Numbered from the stretch's first letter, positions 6,893 through 14,593 are shown. The stretch: 16,919 nt of DNA from Angelakisella sp. (GCA_022794295.1 JAAWEO010000031.1:1-16919); one strand, 5' to 3'. Made by a program: numbers and translations. The notes: a model not told the origin generated them from the sequence alone.

Positions 6893-6950
6893 GAGCCCAT
6901 TCAAAATCTCCCTGCCCTTTCGGCATACTTGAAGATCTTGAATAGGCTCT
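6892..6950 (+). repeat. Imperfect inverted repeat between the SWIM gene and its partner
   Basis: AGAGCCCATTCAAAATCT (6892-6909) and AGATCTTGAATAGGCTCT (6933-6950) pair at 16 of 18 positions around a 23-base loop. The arm begins on the last base of the SWIM stop codon and ends just before the AGGAGG of the next gene. There is no T-run, so it would be an RNA-stabilising or processing hairpin, or a small inserted repeat, rather than a terminator. Confidence 0.7.
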
Positions 6951-6967
6951 AAGAGGAGGAAGGAAAC

Positions 6968-8914
6968 ATGGATCTGTCAGCACTATACGAACTGCGGGAA
7001 AGGCTCCGCGCGGCAGCCATTGCCGGGGCTTCCCTGGCGGCCGGGGACTTTCGCCTCAGCCGCGCCCTGGAGGGACTGGCACCCCTGGAGAAGGCCAGCC
7101 CGGTCTTTGCCAAGCTGGGGGCGCTGACCCGCTCTGTCCTGGCCCCCGACTGTCCGGACCGGGCCGGGGCCCTGCTGGATGCCATCACCCTTTGTGACTC
7201 GGTGCTCTGCACCCAGGGGGCGGTAACGGCGGCAGGGGAGCTTTCCCCCCTGCCCGGGGGGAAGAAGGGACACGCCTGCACCAACGCCCCCTACTCGGTG
7301 GTAGCCCCTCTGATCGAGGCCCTGACCACCTCCGGAAGCGGCCATTACAGCCTGGTCCAGGACACCATGAGCACCAACCCCGGGATCCTGGGAGACTACC
7401 GGGTCCAGGAGGCTATGGTAAAGGCCCTGGGAGCCTCCTACGGGGAGCTGGCCGATAATGCCGGGCGGTGGCTGGCAAAGGAGGACGAAAGCATCCTGCC
7501 CGTTTTGATGGGGGGCTTTCAGCCCGCAGGCAAAAAGGAGATGGCCCGCAGGGTCCAGGTGGTGGATCTGATCGCCGGCGGGGCGGCCAACGACTGGTAT
7601 CTGGAGCAGCTGCCCCAGTCCAAAAAGCCGGTGCGGCCCCTGCTGATCTACGCCCTGCGCCACCGGCCGGAAAACGGAGAGCTGCTCCTCTCCCTAGCCA
7701 ACAGCGAAAAGGGGGACAACAAGGATGCAGCCCGCTGGGCTCTGGCCCGGGGCGATATGCCGGAAGCCATGCCCTACTGGCGGGAGCAGGCAGAAAAGAA
7801 TCCCACAGACACCATCCGGTTTTTCCAGGACTCCTGCTCCACCACCGCCGCTGTTCTGACCGCAGAGCTGTTCCAGAAGGAATTGGCAGCCTGCACCGCC
7901 GCTTCCGGGGACCTGCCCGGGGAAAAGGAGTTCCTTCTCAGCTTCTTTTTCGCCGCCCTGCTGGGCAAAACCGGGGAGGAGATTTGTGAATTCTACCGCC
8001 AGGCGGCTGCCCTGGGCACCGCCCTTGATGACCGCAATGTCACCGAGGAGAACGAAAAAAAGAAAACGGTGGTTCGTCCCATGACCTGCTGGTGCAGCTT
8101 CGAGCAGAACCGCCAGCCCTTCAGCATCACCCTGGTGGATGTCTTGACCCGCAGCATCCAGGAGACAGCCGACCCCATGCTCTGCGCCCTGGCAGAGGAG
8201 CTTTTTGAAAAGCACGGCGGACTGTGGGCCGCCCCCTGCCTTTGCGCCGCCCTGATGACCAAGGGGCGCCAGGAGGCCGCCGCCGTGGGAAAACGGCTGC
8301 TCTCCCCCACCCTGCTCCAAAAGCTTACCGGCCAGAAGCAGCAGAAGCTGCTGCTGGAAATGGCATTTGACCGCCTGACCGGAGCGGGACAGGGGCTGCC
8401 CGATTTCCAGCGTCCAAGGGGAATGGCGGAAAATCGTCCCGCCTTCCAAAAGATAAACCAGGATCCGGTCAACATCTATGCCTTCTTTAATGACCTCTGC
8501 TACTATCCCATTGCCGCCCCCCTGGATCCCTGGTGGATAGAGCTGATGATCGACCACCAAATGGACCAGAAGCTGCGGACGCTGGCCGACCCCTCCAACC
8601 CGGAGACCTGCCAGAAGATCGCGGAGTATTTCCACCAGCGCATCTCCTTTGGTGCCATCACCATGCCCCTTACCGCCGCCTGTGATATTTTGATCGGCTG
8701 CGGCTGGACCAACTGGAAGGGCCTTCTGAGCAGCTACATCAAGCACAGCTCCAAGGCAGCAAGCTACTGGGAGATACGGAGCGTTCTGTCCCGCTGCCCC
8801 CTGAGCAACACCGAAAAAGCGGATGAGCTCCACTCTATCTGGGTCCACGGCAAGTACAGCGGCTGGCCGGAAAAGTCGTTAGAGCACCAGCTGGAGGAAT
8901 GGTGGAAGGGCTAA
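6968..8914 (+). CDS. Large predicted helical-repeat protein, partner of the SWIM protein
   Basis: I do not recognise this 648-aa protein at the motif level. It has no signal peptide and no membrane segment, so it should be cytoplasmic. It appears almost wholly alpha-helical, with repeated helix pairs rich in Leu and Ala (for example around residues 120-160, 205-245, 395-450), as in HEAT-like scaffolds. A Trp/Cys-rich patch, TCWCSF, lies near residue 375, and a Trp/Tyr-rich C-terminus ends in LEEWWKG. No nuclease, ATPase or kinase signature is visible. A strong AGGAGG lies upstream of ATG 6968, and a terminator follows at 8946. It shares a transcript with the SWIM gene, a pairing that resembles SWIM plus DUF5691-type neighbours in other bacteria; that link is an inference. 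Confidence 0.8.
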   Translation: MDLSALYELRERLRAAAIAGASLAAGDFRLSRALEGLAPLEKASPVFAKLGALTRSVLAPDCPDRAGALLDAITLCDSVLCTQGAVTAAGELSPLPGGKKGHACTNAPYSVVAPLIEALTTSGSGHYSLVQDTMSTNPGILGDYRVQEAMVKALGASYGELADNAGRWLAKEDESILPVLMGGFQPAGKKEMARRVQVVDLIAGGAANDWYLEQLPQSKKPVRPLLIYALRHRPENGELLLSLANSEKGDNKDAARWALARGDMPEAMPYWREQAEKNPTDTIRFFQDSCSTTAAVLTAELFQKELAACTAASGDLPGEKEFLLSFFFAALLGKTGEEICEFYRQAAALGTALDDRNVTEENEKKKTVVRPMTCWCSFEQNRQPFSITLVDVLTRSIQETADPMLCALAEELFEKHGGLWAAPCLCAALMTKGRQEAAAVGKRLLSPTLLQKLTGQKQQKLLLEMAFDRLTGAGQGLPDFQRPRGMAENRPAFQKINQDPVNIYAFFNDLCYYPIAAPLDPWWIELMIDHQMDQKLRTLADPSNPETCQKIAEYFHQRISFGAITMPLTAACDILIGCGWTNWKGLLSSYIKHSSKAASYWEIRSVLSRCPLSNTEKADELHSIWVHGKYSGWPEKSLEHQLEEWWKG

Positions 8915-8945
8915 GAGTCCACTGGAAAAAAACGAACAAAACACC

Positions 8946-8988
8946 AAAGGGCAAGACAGACCGCAATGGCCTGTCCTGCCCTTTTCCT
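8946..8988. terminator. Bidirectional terminator after the SWIM module
   Basis: AAAGGGCA-A-GACAG (8946-8959) pairs with CTGTC-C-TGCCCTTT (8971-8984) with one internal mismatch, followed by TCCTTTTG. In the opposite direction the stem is followed by a T-rich run ending in GTTTTTTT, so it can also end the glgP-GH13 transcript. The remaining bases to 9053 show nothing further. Confidence 0.88.
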
Positions 8989-9053
8989 TTTGTCAGTTCG
9001 GCTTGAAAGGAGCCCCCGCCGGAACACGATCCTGCTGTCTCCCATCCGGCAGG

Positions 9054-10931
9054 TCAATCCCAGCCCTTTACCACAATGGCGGAGCGGGGATGCAGCCCGT
9101 GGACCCCCTCGGCGCCGCCGATGACCATAAGGGGCTCTGCATCCTGGGGCAGAGGCCTTCCCCAGGGGATCTCCTGGTAGTCGCTGCTGCGGTTAATAGC
9201 CACCAGCACCGTCTCGGTCTTTTTCTTGCCGGTTATGTACCGCTGGTAGACACAGAAGCTGTCGTTAAAGCAGAGGGGGGTAAACCAGCCCTTCCGGACC
9301 ACCGGCTCGTTTTTCCGCAAAGCTCCCAGCTCCCGGTAAAAGGCCAGCAGGTCCTGGTCCTCGTGTCCCCAGGGGTAGGTCCCCCGGTTAAAGGGGTCGG
9401 CGTATCCCACCAGCCCGGCCTCGTCCCCATAGTACAGGCTGGGGCACCCGGGAAGGGTGTACTGGAGCAGGGCGGCCAGCTTTGCCATGTGGCGGCCGAA
9501 ATAGTACTGGTCCGCAGTAAGGGTGTTATGGTCCCGCTGCCAATCCCGGTTCTGCCCTGTCATATCCGGGGCGGCCAGGGCGGTGATGCACCGGGGGACG
9601 TCGTGGGTGGAAAGGCAGTTCATCAGGACCCCCAGCACCTGGCGGGGGTAGTTTTCCAGAATGTCCATAATGGCGTTCTGAAGCTCCAGCCCCTCCCCCA
9701 GCCGCAAAAACCGGAGGATGGCAGTGCGCCAGGGGTAGTTCATCACGCTGTCCAGCTGGTGCCCCAATAAATACCTGCGGTAATTGCCGTAGCTGTGCTT
9801 GTTGGAGGCGTCCTCCCACACCTCCCCCAGGAGGAATTTGTCCTCCCCGGCGCTTTTCACGGCCTCCCGGATCTTCTCCAGGAAGAAATCCGGCAGCTCG
9901 TCGGCCACATCCAGGCGGTAACCGGAGGCCCCGGCCTCCATCCACTTTTTCAGGACCCCTTCCTCGCCGCAGATGAAATCCTGGTAGGCCTCGCACCCCT
10001 CGTTGACGTTGGGAAGGGTCACAAAGCCCCACCAGCTTTCATAGCTATCCGGCCAGTGTATCCAGGAGTACCAGTCCCGGTAGGGGCTTTCCGGGTCGTT
10101 GCAGGCCCCGATGTGCTCCCCGTAACGCTTTTCCCGGTTAAAATAGATGCTGTCGCTGCCGGTGTGGTTGAACACCCCGTCCAGCACCACCTTCATCCCC
10201 AGCTCCTTGGCGGCGGCGCAAAGGGCCCGGAAGTCCTCCTCGGTGCCCAGCAGGGGATCGATCCGCATATAATCGGCGGTGTTGTACCTGTGGTTGGAGT
10301 GGGCCTCGAAAATGGGGTTGAGATACAGGACCTCCACCCCCAGGCTGGCTAAGTAAGGGAGCTTTTGACGGATACCCTCCAGGTCCCCGCCGAAATAGTC
10401 GTTGCAAAGGAATTTTCCCTGGTCATCGGGGCGGTCCACCGGATCCTCGTCCCAGCTCTCGTGGTAGACCCGTCCGTCGGGAAGATTTTCCTTGGGGGTG
10501 CCGGAGGCGCAAAAGCGGTCGGGAAAGATCTGGTAGAAGATGGCCCCCTCCAGTTCGGCTGGGACAGAAAAGGGCTCATAGACGGTAAGCTGCCAATACC
10601 CGCCCTCGTTGATCCCGGCGGAGGCATCCGGCTGGCGCAGCAGAAGGAACTCCCCCAGGTTGCCCTGGATGCGAAAACGGTATTGGTAGACCCCGGCCTC
10701 CTGGGGGGTGTAGGAACAGGTGTAGCTCACCGGTTCCCCCGCAAGCTGATGCCGGCGCATCTCCACACGGGTTACCGCCCCCGGGTCCTCCCCCATTCCA
10801 ATAGGAAAGAGCTCCAGCACCGGTTTGGGGTCGGTGAGCTCCTGGGGGGGCTTCACCCGGAAGATGACCCGCTCCCCCACCGGCACCGCGCCGAAGGGGG
10901 TCTTGTAAAAGCTCTGGCGGCTGTTGAACAA
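9054..10931 (-). CDS. GH13 alpha-glucanase (neopullulanase/cyclomaltodextrinase-like)
   Basis: This 625-aa enzyme hydrolyses alpha-1,4 (possibly also alpha-1,6) glucosidic bonds in maltodextrins, pullulan or cyclodextrins. Residues 1-120 form a beta-sandwich resembling the N-terminal domain of neopullulanases. The (beta/alpha)8 barrel starts at AIFYQIFPDRF (130-140). The four GH13 regions are present: DGVFNHTG (251-258), GYRLDVADE (337-345, nucleophile Asp341), LLGEVWE (367-373, acid Glu370) and STHDVPR (441-447, His443/Asp444). A C-terminal beta domain follows. There is no signal peptide, so it acts in the cytosol. The start is TTG 10931, supported by GGGAGG eight bases upstream; no ATG fits, and the frame upstream of it would run into glgP. 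It follows glgP by 136 bases, which suits joint degradation of internal or imported glucans. Subfamily specificity is not resolved. Confidence 0.92.
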   Translation of the reverse strand: MFNSRQSFYKTPFGAVPVGERVIFRVKPPQELTDPKPVLELFPIGMGEDPGAVTRVEMRRHQLAGEPVSYTCSYTPQEAGVYQYRFRIQGNLGEFLLLRQPDASAGINEGGYWQLTVYEPFSVPAELEGAIFYQIFPDRFCASGTPKENLPDGRVYHESWDEDPVDRPDDQGKFLCNDYFGGDLEGIRQKLPYLASLGVEVLYLNPIFEAHSNHRYNTADYMRIDPLLGTEEDFRALCAAAKELGMKVVLDGVFNHTGSDSIYFNREKRYGEHIGACNDPESPYRDWYSWIHWPDSYESWWGFVTLPNVNEGCEAYQDFICGEEGVLKKWMEAGASGYRLDVADELPDFFLEKIREAVKSAGEDKFLLGEVWEDASNKHSYGNYRRYLLGHQLDSVMNYPWRTAILRFLRLGEGLELQNAIMDILENYPRQVLGVLMNCLSTHDVPRCITALAAPDMTGQNRDWQRDHNTLTADQYYFGRHMAKLAALLQYTLPGCPSLYYGDEAGLVGYADPFNRGTYPWGHEDQDLLAFYRELGALRKNEPVVRKGWFTPLCFNDSFCVYQRYITGKKKTETVLVAINRSSDYQEIPWGRPLPQDAEPLMVIGGAEGVHGLHPRSAIVVKGWD

Positions 10932-10939
10932 AAAAATGA

Positions 10940-10945
10940 CCTCCC
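10940..10945 (-). promoter_or_regulatory. Ribosome binding site that fixes the TTG start of the GH13 gene
   Basis: On the minus strand GGGAGG is followed by TCATTTTT and then TTG, an ideal 8-base spacing. The first in-frame ATG downstream is at residue 46, inside the N-terminal domain, and lacks such a site. Confidence 0.75.
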
Positions 10946-10989
10946 ATACAAAACGGCCTGTCTCTCCAGACCAGTGTATTTGTAGTCTT

Positions 10990-11038
10990 AGGGCGTGCCG
11001 GGGGGCGGGACATGACGCCTTGCCCCCCGGCACACCCT
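10990..11038 (-). repeat. Strong GC hairpin between glgP and the GH13 gene
   Basis: GTGCCGGGGGGC (10995-11006) and GCCCCCCGGCAC (11022-11033) form a perfect 12-bp stem. AGGG/CCCT extends it across one mismatch. It lies 30 bases after the glgP stop codon and is not followed by a T-run on the minus strand. It could slow RNA decay from the 3' side and so keep glgP message above that of the distal gene. Its edge TAGGGCGTG matches the palindrome at 268-311. Confidence 0.7.
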
Positions 11039-11067
11039 GTGCTGTAAAACCGATGGAAAATGAGGGA

Positions 11068-13470
11068 TTACAGATACCAGATATCCCGGGCGTAGTCCTG
11101 GATGGACCGGTCGGCGCAGAAGATGCCGGAGCCCGCCACATTCATCAGGGACATTTTCTGCCAGGGATCCCCCTGCTGGTACAGCTCGCTGGCCCTGGCC
11201 TGGGCACGGCAGTAGCTTTCGAAGTCCGCCGAGGCCATGTAGGGGTCTCCGCTGCGCATATACTCCGCCATGCTGGCGAAGGAGGGCATATGACGGTGCT
11301 GCTCCAGGAAGGAGATCACCTTCTGGAGGGCGGGGCTGTTCTGGACATGGTGGCGCACATGGTACCCGCGCTCCTTCAGAGCCTCCACCTCCGGGGTCTT
11401 CATGCCGAAGATAAAGATGTTCTCGTCCCCCACCTGCTGGAGGATCTCCACATTGGCCCCGTCCAGGGTCCCCATGGTCACCGCGCCGTTGAGCATCAGC
11501 TTCATGTTGCCGGTGCCGCTGGCCTCGGTCCCCGCCAGGGAGATCTGCTCGGAGATCTCCGCCGCCGGCATCAGCCGCTCGCTCATGGTGACGTTATACT
11601 CCTCCACAAAGACGACCTTCAGCTTTCCCCGGACCTCGGGGTCGTGGTCGATCATCATGGACAGATCACAGATGAATTTGAGGATCTGCTTGGCCAGGTA
11701 GTAGCCCGGCGCCGCCTTGGCCCCAAAGATGTAGGTCTTGGGCTGGAAGGGGGCACCCGGGTTCTCCTTGATCCAGATATACTGGGAGAGGATGTGCAGG
11801 GCGTTAAGGTGCTGGCGCTTGTACTCGTGGAGCCGCTTCACCTGCACATCGAAGATGGTGCCGGGGTCCACCTCCACGCCCCGCTCCTCCTGGAGGAACC
11901 GGGCAAAGTCTGCCTTGTTGGCTGTTTTGATCTCCGCTAGGCGCCGGAGGACCTTTTTGTCCTGGCCGAATTCCCGCAGGCGGGTCAGCTGGGAGAAATC
12001 GTGGAGGAACCCGTCCCCGATCAGGTCACAGATCATCTCATTGAGGCGGGGGTTGGACTGCATCAGCCACCGGCGGCTGGCGATGCCGTTGGTGACGTTC
12101 TTGAACTTGGCCGGGGTGACCTGGTAGAAGGAATGGAACACATCGTCCCGAATGATCTGGGAGTGGAGGGCGGAAACGCCGTTGACGCTGTGGCTGCCGG
12201 CGATGCACAGGTGGGCCATACGCACCTTCTCCTGCCAGAGGATGGACATCCGGCCGATCTCCTCCTCGGAGACCCCCTTGTCCCGAAGCTCCTGACAGAA
12301 GCGGCGGTTGATCTCCTCGATGATCTGGTAGATACGGGGCAGGAGGGATTTCATCAGGTTAATATCCCACTTTTCCAGGGCCTCGCTCATAACGGTGTGG
12401 TTGGTGTAGGCAAAGGTCTTGGTGACGATCTCCCAGCTGCGCTCCCAGCTGTAGCCGCACTCGTCCAGCAGCACCCGCATCAGCTCCGGGATAGCCAGGG
12501 TGGGATGGGTGTCGTTAATATGGATGGCGTTCTTTTCGGCAAAATTATCCACCGTGCCGTACACCGACATATGCCGGCGGAAGATATCCCCTACCGCCGC
12601 CGCAGCCAGGAAGTACTGCTGGCGCAGGCGCAGAAGCTTGCCCTCGGTGTGGTCGTCGTTGGGGTACAGGACCTTGCTGATCACCTCTGCGTAGCTTTTC
12701 TGGCTGAATGCCCCCAGATAGTCCCCCTTGTTGAACAGGTCCATATTGATGCCGGGGCTTTGGGCCTTCCAGAGGCGGAGAAGACTGACAGCCTCGGTGT
12801 CGTAGCCGGTGACATACATGTTATAAGGAACAGCCATCACGGTGCTGTACCCCACATGGTTCACCATATGGTGGACACCGTCCCAGCCCTCCTTCACCTC
12901 GCCGCCAAAGCGCACCTCCACCGTGTGCTCCGGCACAGGCTCCAGCCAGACCTCGCCGCCGGGGAGCCAGTAGTCGGGCAGCTCGCTCTGCCAGCCATCG
13001 TCGATCTTCTGCTTAAAGATGCCGTACTCAAACAGAATGCTGTACCCGGTGGCGGAGTAGCCATCGGTAGCCAAACCGTCCAGGTAGCAGGCCGCCAGCC
13101 GCCCTAGGCCGCCATTGCCCAGACCGGGGTCGGGCTCGCACTCATAAAGGTTTTCCAGCTTTACCTCGTGGCGCTGGAGGGCCTTCTGGAAGATGTCCAC
13201 CAGCCCCAGGTTATAAAGGTTATTTTTGAGGCTGCGGCCCATCAGAAACTCCATGGAAAGGTAGTACACCTGCTTTTTGCTCCGGGCATAGTTTTCCGCG
13301 GTGCTGCCCTTGCGCTTGGGACCCAGCAGATCCCGCAGGACCATGGCACAGGCCCGGTAGTACTGCTCGTCAAAAGCATTTTCCGGCTCCACAGACATCT
13401 CGCTGCGGAGCTTCGCCACGATCTGCTGGTCAATAAAATCCTCGCTGACAATATCCCGAATCAAACCCAT
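11068..13470 (-). CDS. glgP: Glycogen/maltodextrin phosphorylase (GT35)
   Basis: This 800-aa cytosolic enzyme releases glucose-1-phosphate from the non-reducing ends of alpha-1,4-glucans, using pyridoxal phosphate. Family landmarks are YYLSMEFLMGRSL near residue 70, the GLGNGGLGRLAAC stretch of the N-terminal domain, NDTHPTLAIPELMR in the middle, VKRLHEYKRQ, and the cofactor site EASGTGNMK with Lys657 as the expected Schiff-base lysine. The length is typical for bacterial GlgP. The start is ATG 13470 with AAAGGGG ten bases upstream and a near-consensus promoter at 13521-13549. The downstream GH13 enzyme would shorten branched or limit dextrins that the phosphorylase cannot finish. No glycogen synthesis genes are in the window, so stored glycogen and imported maltodextrin are both possible substrates. 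Confidence 0.97.
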   Translation of the reverse strand: MGLIRDIVSEDFIDQQIVAKLRSEMSVEPENAFDEQYYRACAMVLRDLLGPKRKGSTAENYARSKKQVYYLSMEFLMGRSLKNNLYNLGLVDIFQKALQRHEVKLENLYECEPDPGLGNGGLGRLAACYLDGLATDGYSATGYSILFEYGIFKQKIDDGWQSELPDYWLPGGEVWLEPVPEHTVEVRFGGEVKEGWDGVHHMVNHVGYSTVMAVPYNMYVTGYDTEAVSLLRLWKAQSPGINMDLFNKGDYLGAFSQKSYAEVISKVLYPNDDHTEGKLLRLRQQYFLAAAAVGDIFRRHMSVYGTVDNFAEKNAIHINDTHPTLAIPELMRVLLDECGYSWERSWEIVTKTFAYTNHTVMSEALEKWDINLMKSLLPRIYQIIEEINRRFCQELRDKGVSEEEIGRMSILWQEKVRMAHLCIAGSHSVNGVSALHSQIIRDDVFHSFYQVTPAKFKNVTNGIASRRWLMQSNPRLNEMICDLIGDGFLHDFSQLTRLREFGQDKKVLRRLAEIKTANKADFARFLQEERGVEVDPGTIFDVQVKRLHEYKRQHLNALHILSQYIWIKENPGAPFQPKTYIFGAKAAPGYYLAKQILKFICDLSMMIDHDPEVRGKLKVVFVEEYNVTMSERLMPAAEISEQISLAGTEASGTGNMKLMLNGAVTMGTLDGANVEILQQVGDENIFIFGMKTPEVEALKERGYHVRHHVQNSPALQKVISFLEQHRHMPSFASMAEYMRSGDPYMASADFESYCRAQARASELYQQGDPWQKMSLMNVAGSGIFCADRSIQDYARDIWYL

Positions 13471-13520
13471 ATTTGTAAAACCCCTTTCTAAAAAGAAAAA
13501 ATGGTCATAGCAATAACACC

Positions 13521-13549
13521 ATTATAGTCCATTTTCTGGGAAGAATCAA
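13521..13549 (-). promoter_or_regulatory. Sigma-A-type promoter of glgP
   Basis: On the minus strand TTGATT (13544-13549) and TATAAT (13521-13526) are 17 bases apart, 50 bases upstream of the glgP start. This is the best-matching promoter in the window. It should drive the glgP-GH13 pair. Confidence 0.85.
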
Positions 13550-13650
13550 GTAAATTTGCACAAAAGAGCGCGGATATTCTGATTCCGATTCTTCCCGTTG
13601 GATGGTTTGAAAAATTTTCTTTGGATGCCAGGGGGCGGTATGGGATTTTT

Positions 13651-13826
13651 CGGCCTTGGGGGGCAGGGGCTTTGCCGGCGGCAGGCCCCTTTTTTCCCTG
13701 CCGGGCGCCGGTCTGCCTGCCTTGTTTTTGCGTCTTTTGGCCTTGATTGTCCTTTGGGCGGAGCTTCTCCCGGCCGCAGCAGAAAGAAGCTCCGCCCAAA
13801 GGCGCCCCCGCTGCACCGGGGGCGGG
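13651..13826. repeat. Cluster of palindromes upstream of the glgP promoter
   Basis: This gene-free stretch holds three strong hairpins. AGGGGC (13665-13670) and GCCCCT (13685-13690) enclose an inner TGCCG/CGGCA stem and are followed on the plus strand by T6, which looks like a terminator although no plus-strand gene leads into it. CCTTTGGGCGGAGCTTCT (13751-13768) and AGAAGCTCCGCCCAAAGG (13785-13802) form a perfect 18-bp stem. CGCCCCCG (13803-13810) and CGGGGGCG (13817-13824) form a third stem directly abutting it. The cluster may act as a barrier between the small minus-strand genes and glgP, or be another dispersed repeat type. No copy elsewhere in this window was seen. Confidence 0.65.
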
Positions 13827-13854
13827 CCGCACCGCAGCTATAGCGGGACACGAT

Positions 13855-14004
13855 TTACTTTTCCTGTGTCATGGTATTTGCCAGTGTTCGCAATTCCTCC
13901 AGGGTTCTCGGCTTCAGGTCGCACATAATGATAGAATGCTGGATCAGGGGGGAAAGGGTTTTGAAAAACTCATCCATCTCCCGGTTTTCAAAGCTGTACA
14001 TCAT
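13855..14004 (-). CDS. Small protein, 49 aa, unknown function
   Basis: This short gene overlaps the stop codon of the preceding 111-aa gene by four bases (ATGA), a typical sign of translational coupling. It encodes a soluble, helix-rich peptide beginning MMYSFENREMDEFFKTLSPL, with an EELRTLANTM helix near the end and no signal or membrane segment. AAGGTGAG inside the end of the upstream gene serves as its ribosome binding site. ATG 14001 is an alternative start one codon later. The phrase LSPLIQHSIIMC and the Leu/Glu pattern resemble other short clostridial hypothetical proteins that pair with the gene upstream, but I cannot name a family. Confidence 0.65.
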   Translation of the reverse strand: MMYSFENREMDEFFKTLSPLIQHSIIMCDLKPRTLEELRTLANTMTQEK

Positions 14005-14336
14005 CGCTCACCTTCTTTCGGAAATTTTGCCTTCCACGCCGACTCCTTTACCTGGGAGGGGGCGGAATGGTAGTAGATCTCGCTGTTGTCGTCCTCCCCC
14101 AGCAGGGCAGCGGCGGGCCCCTGCTTCTGCCGGTCGGCGTCTGCCAGGCGGACGATCACCTCCGGGGCCATGGTATTGGCCTGGATCAGCCTCTGCCGGA
14201 CACTGCCGGGAAGCCTTTCAAAAAGCTCCCGGCTTTTGGGTTCGCTTTGCAGCTGGGCCAAAAGCTCTACCGGGTAGGAGCTCCCCAGGGGGTTGGGCTG
14301 GTGCCCTGCCAGGGGGTAGTCCTCATTTTTCTTCAT
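14001..14336 (-). CDS. Small hypothetical protein, 111 aa
   Basis: This encodes a soluble protein of 111 aa with no signal peptide or membrane segment. The N-terminal 25 residues are Pro/Asn/Gly-rich and probably unstructured; the centre (residues 25-70) looks helical, with ELLAQLQSEPKSRELFERLP followed by SVRQRLIQANTM and VIVRLADADRQKQ. The second half is polar, ending in KAKFPKEGER. GAGGTGA lies a few bases upstream of ATG 14336. Its 3' end overlaps the 49-aa gene. A terminator at 14377-14410 lies between it and the upstream 33-aa gene, so it depends on read-through or on a weak local promoter; a TATAAT on the minus strand at 14431-14436 lacks a good -35. I do not recognise the family. Confidence 0.75.
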   Translation of the reverse strand: MKKNEDYPLAGHQPNPLGSSYPVELLAQLQSEPKSRELFERLPGSVRQRLIQANTMAPEVIVRLADADRQKQGPAAALLGEDDNSEIYYHSAPSQVKESAWKAKFPKEGER

Positions 14337-14376
14337 TTTCTATCACCTCGCCCATAGGTTGCCCTGACCAAACGAC

Positions 14377-14410
14377 AAAAAAACGCCGGGGGCTTGTTTT
14401 CGCCTCCGGC
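14377..14410 (-). terminator. Rho-independent terminator after the 33-aa gene
   Basis: On the minus strand GCCGGAGGC (14402-14410) pairs with GCCCCCGGC (14385-14393) at eight of nine positions around an 8-base loop, then GTTTTTTT follows. It ends the 33-aa gene's transcript and stands 41 bases upstream of the 111-aa gene start, so partial read-through could set expression of the downstream pair. Confidence 0.85.
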
Positions 14411-14452
14411 AGTTTTTGGGAATGTGGAGCATTATAATAGGCACTTGGCTTT

Positions 14453-14554
14453 TCAGCGCCCACGCAGGCCCAAAAAGCTGAACACCACAGCACAGATGCC
14501 ACAAACGGCACCGGTGATCCCGAGTACCAGCCCGCAGATGGAAAAACCTTTCAC
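14453..14554 (-). CDS. 33-aa single-span membrane microprotein
   Basis: A GTG-initiated open frame encodes 33 residues: a short basic start (MKGF), a hydrophobic stretch of about 25 residues rich in Gly, Val, Ile and three Cys (residues 7, 18 and 21), and a basic end, LRGR. This reads as one transmembrane helix. AAAGGAG lies nine bases upstream of GTG 14554, a TATAAT is located at 14594-14599 and a proper terminator follows at 14377-14410. The whole transcription unit therefore looks built around this tiny gene. The opening resembles that of short clostridial membrane proteins (KGFSI-GLVLGI-GA). The role is unknown; the strong signals make it more credible than its length suggests. Confidence 0.72.
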   Translation of the reverse strand: MKGFSICGLVLGITGAVCGICAVVFSFLGLRGR

Positions 14555-14593
14555 AAAGCTTCTCTCCTTTCTTTACCATTGTCTTTAAAAAGG

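Noticed and set aside
7694..8848. Long minus-strand open frame opposite the helical-protein gene
   Set aside because: Same shadow pattern; the plus-strand frame has the promoter, ribosome binding site and terminator.
10932..11141. N-terminal extension of the GH13 gene to an upstream ATG
   Set aside because: It would overlap the end of glgP and pass through the intergenic hairpin; the TTG at 10931 has an ideal ribosome binding site and fits the domain start.
12001..13107. Long plus-strand open frame opposite glgP
   Set aside because: glgP is certain from conserved motifs across its full length; the antisense frame has shadow composition.
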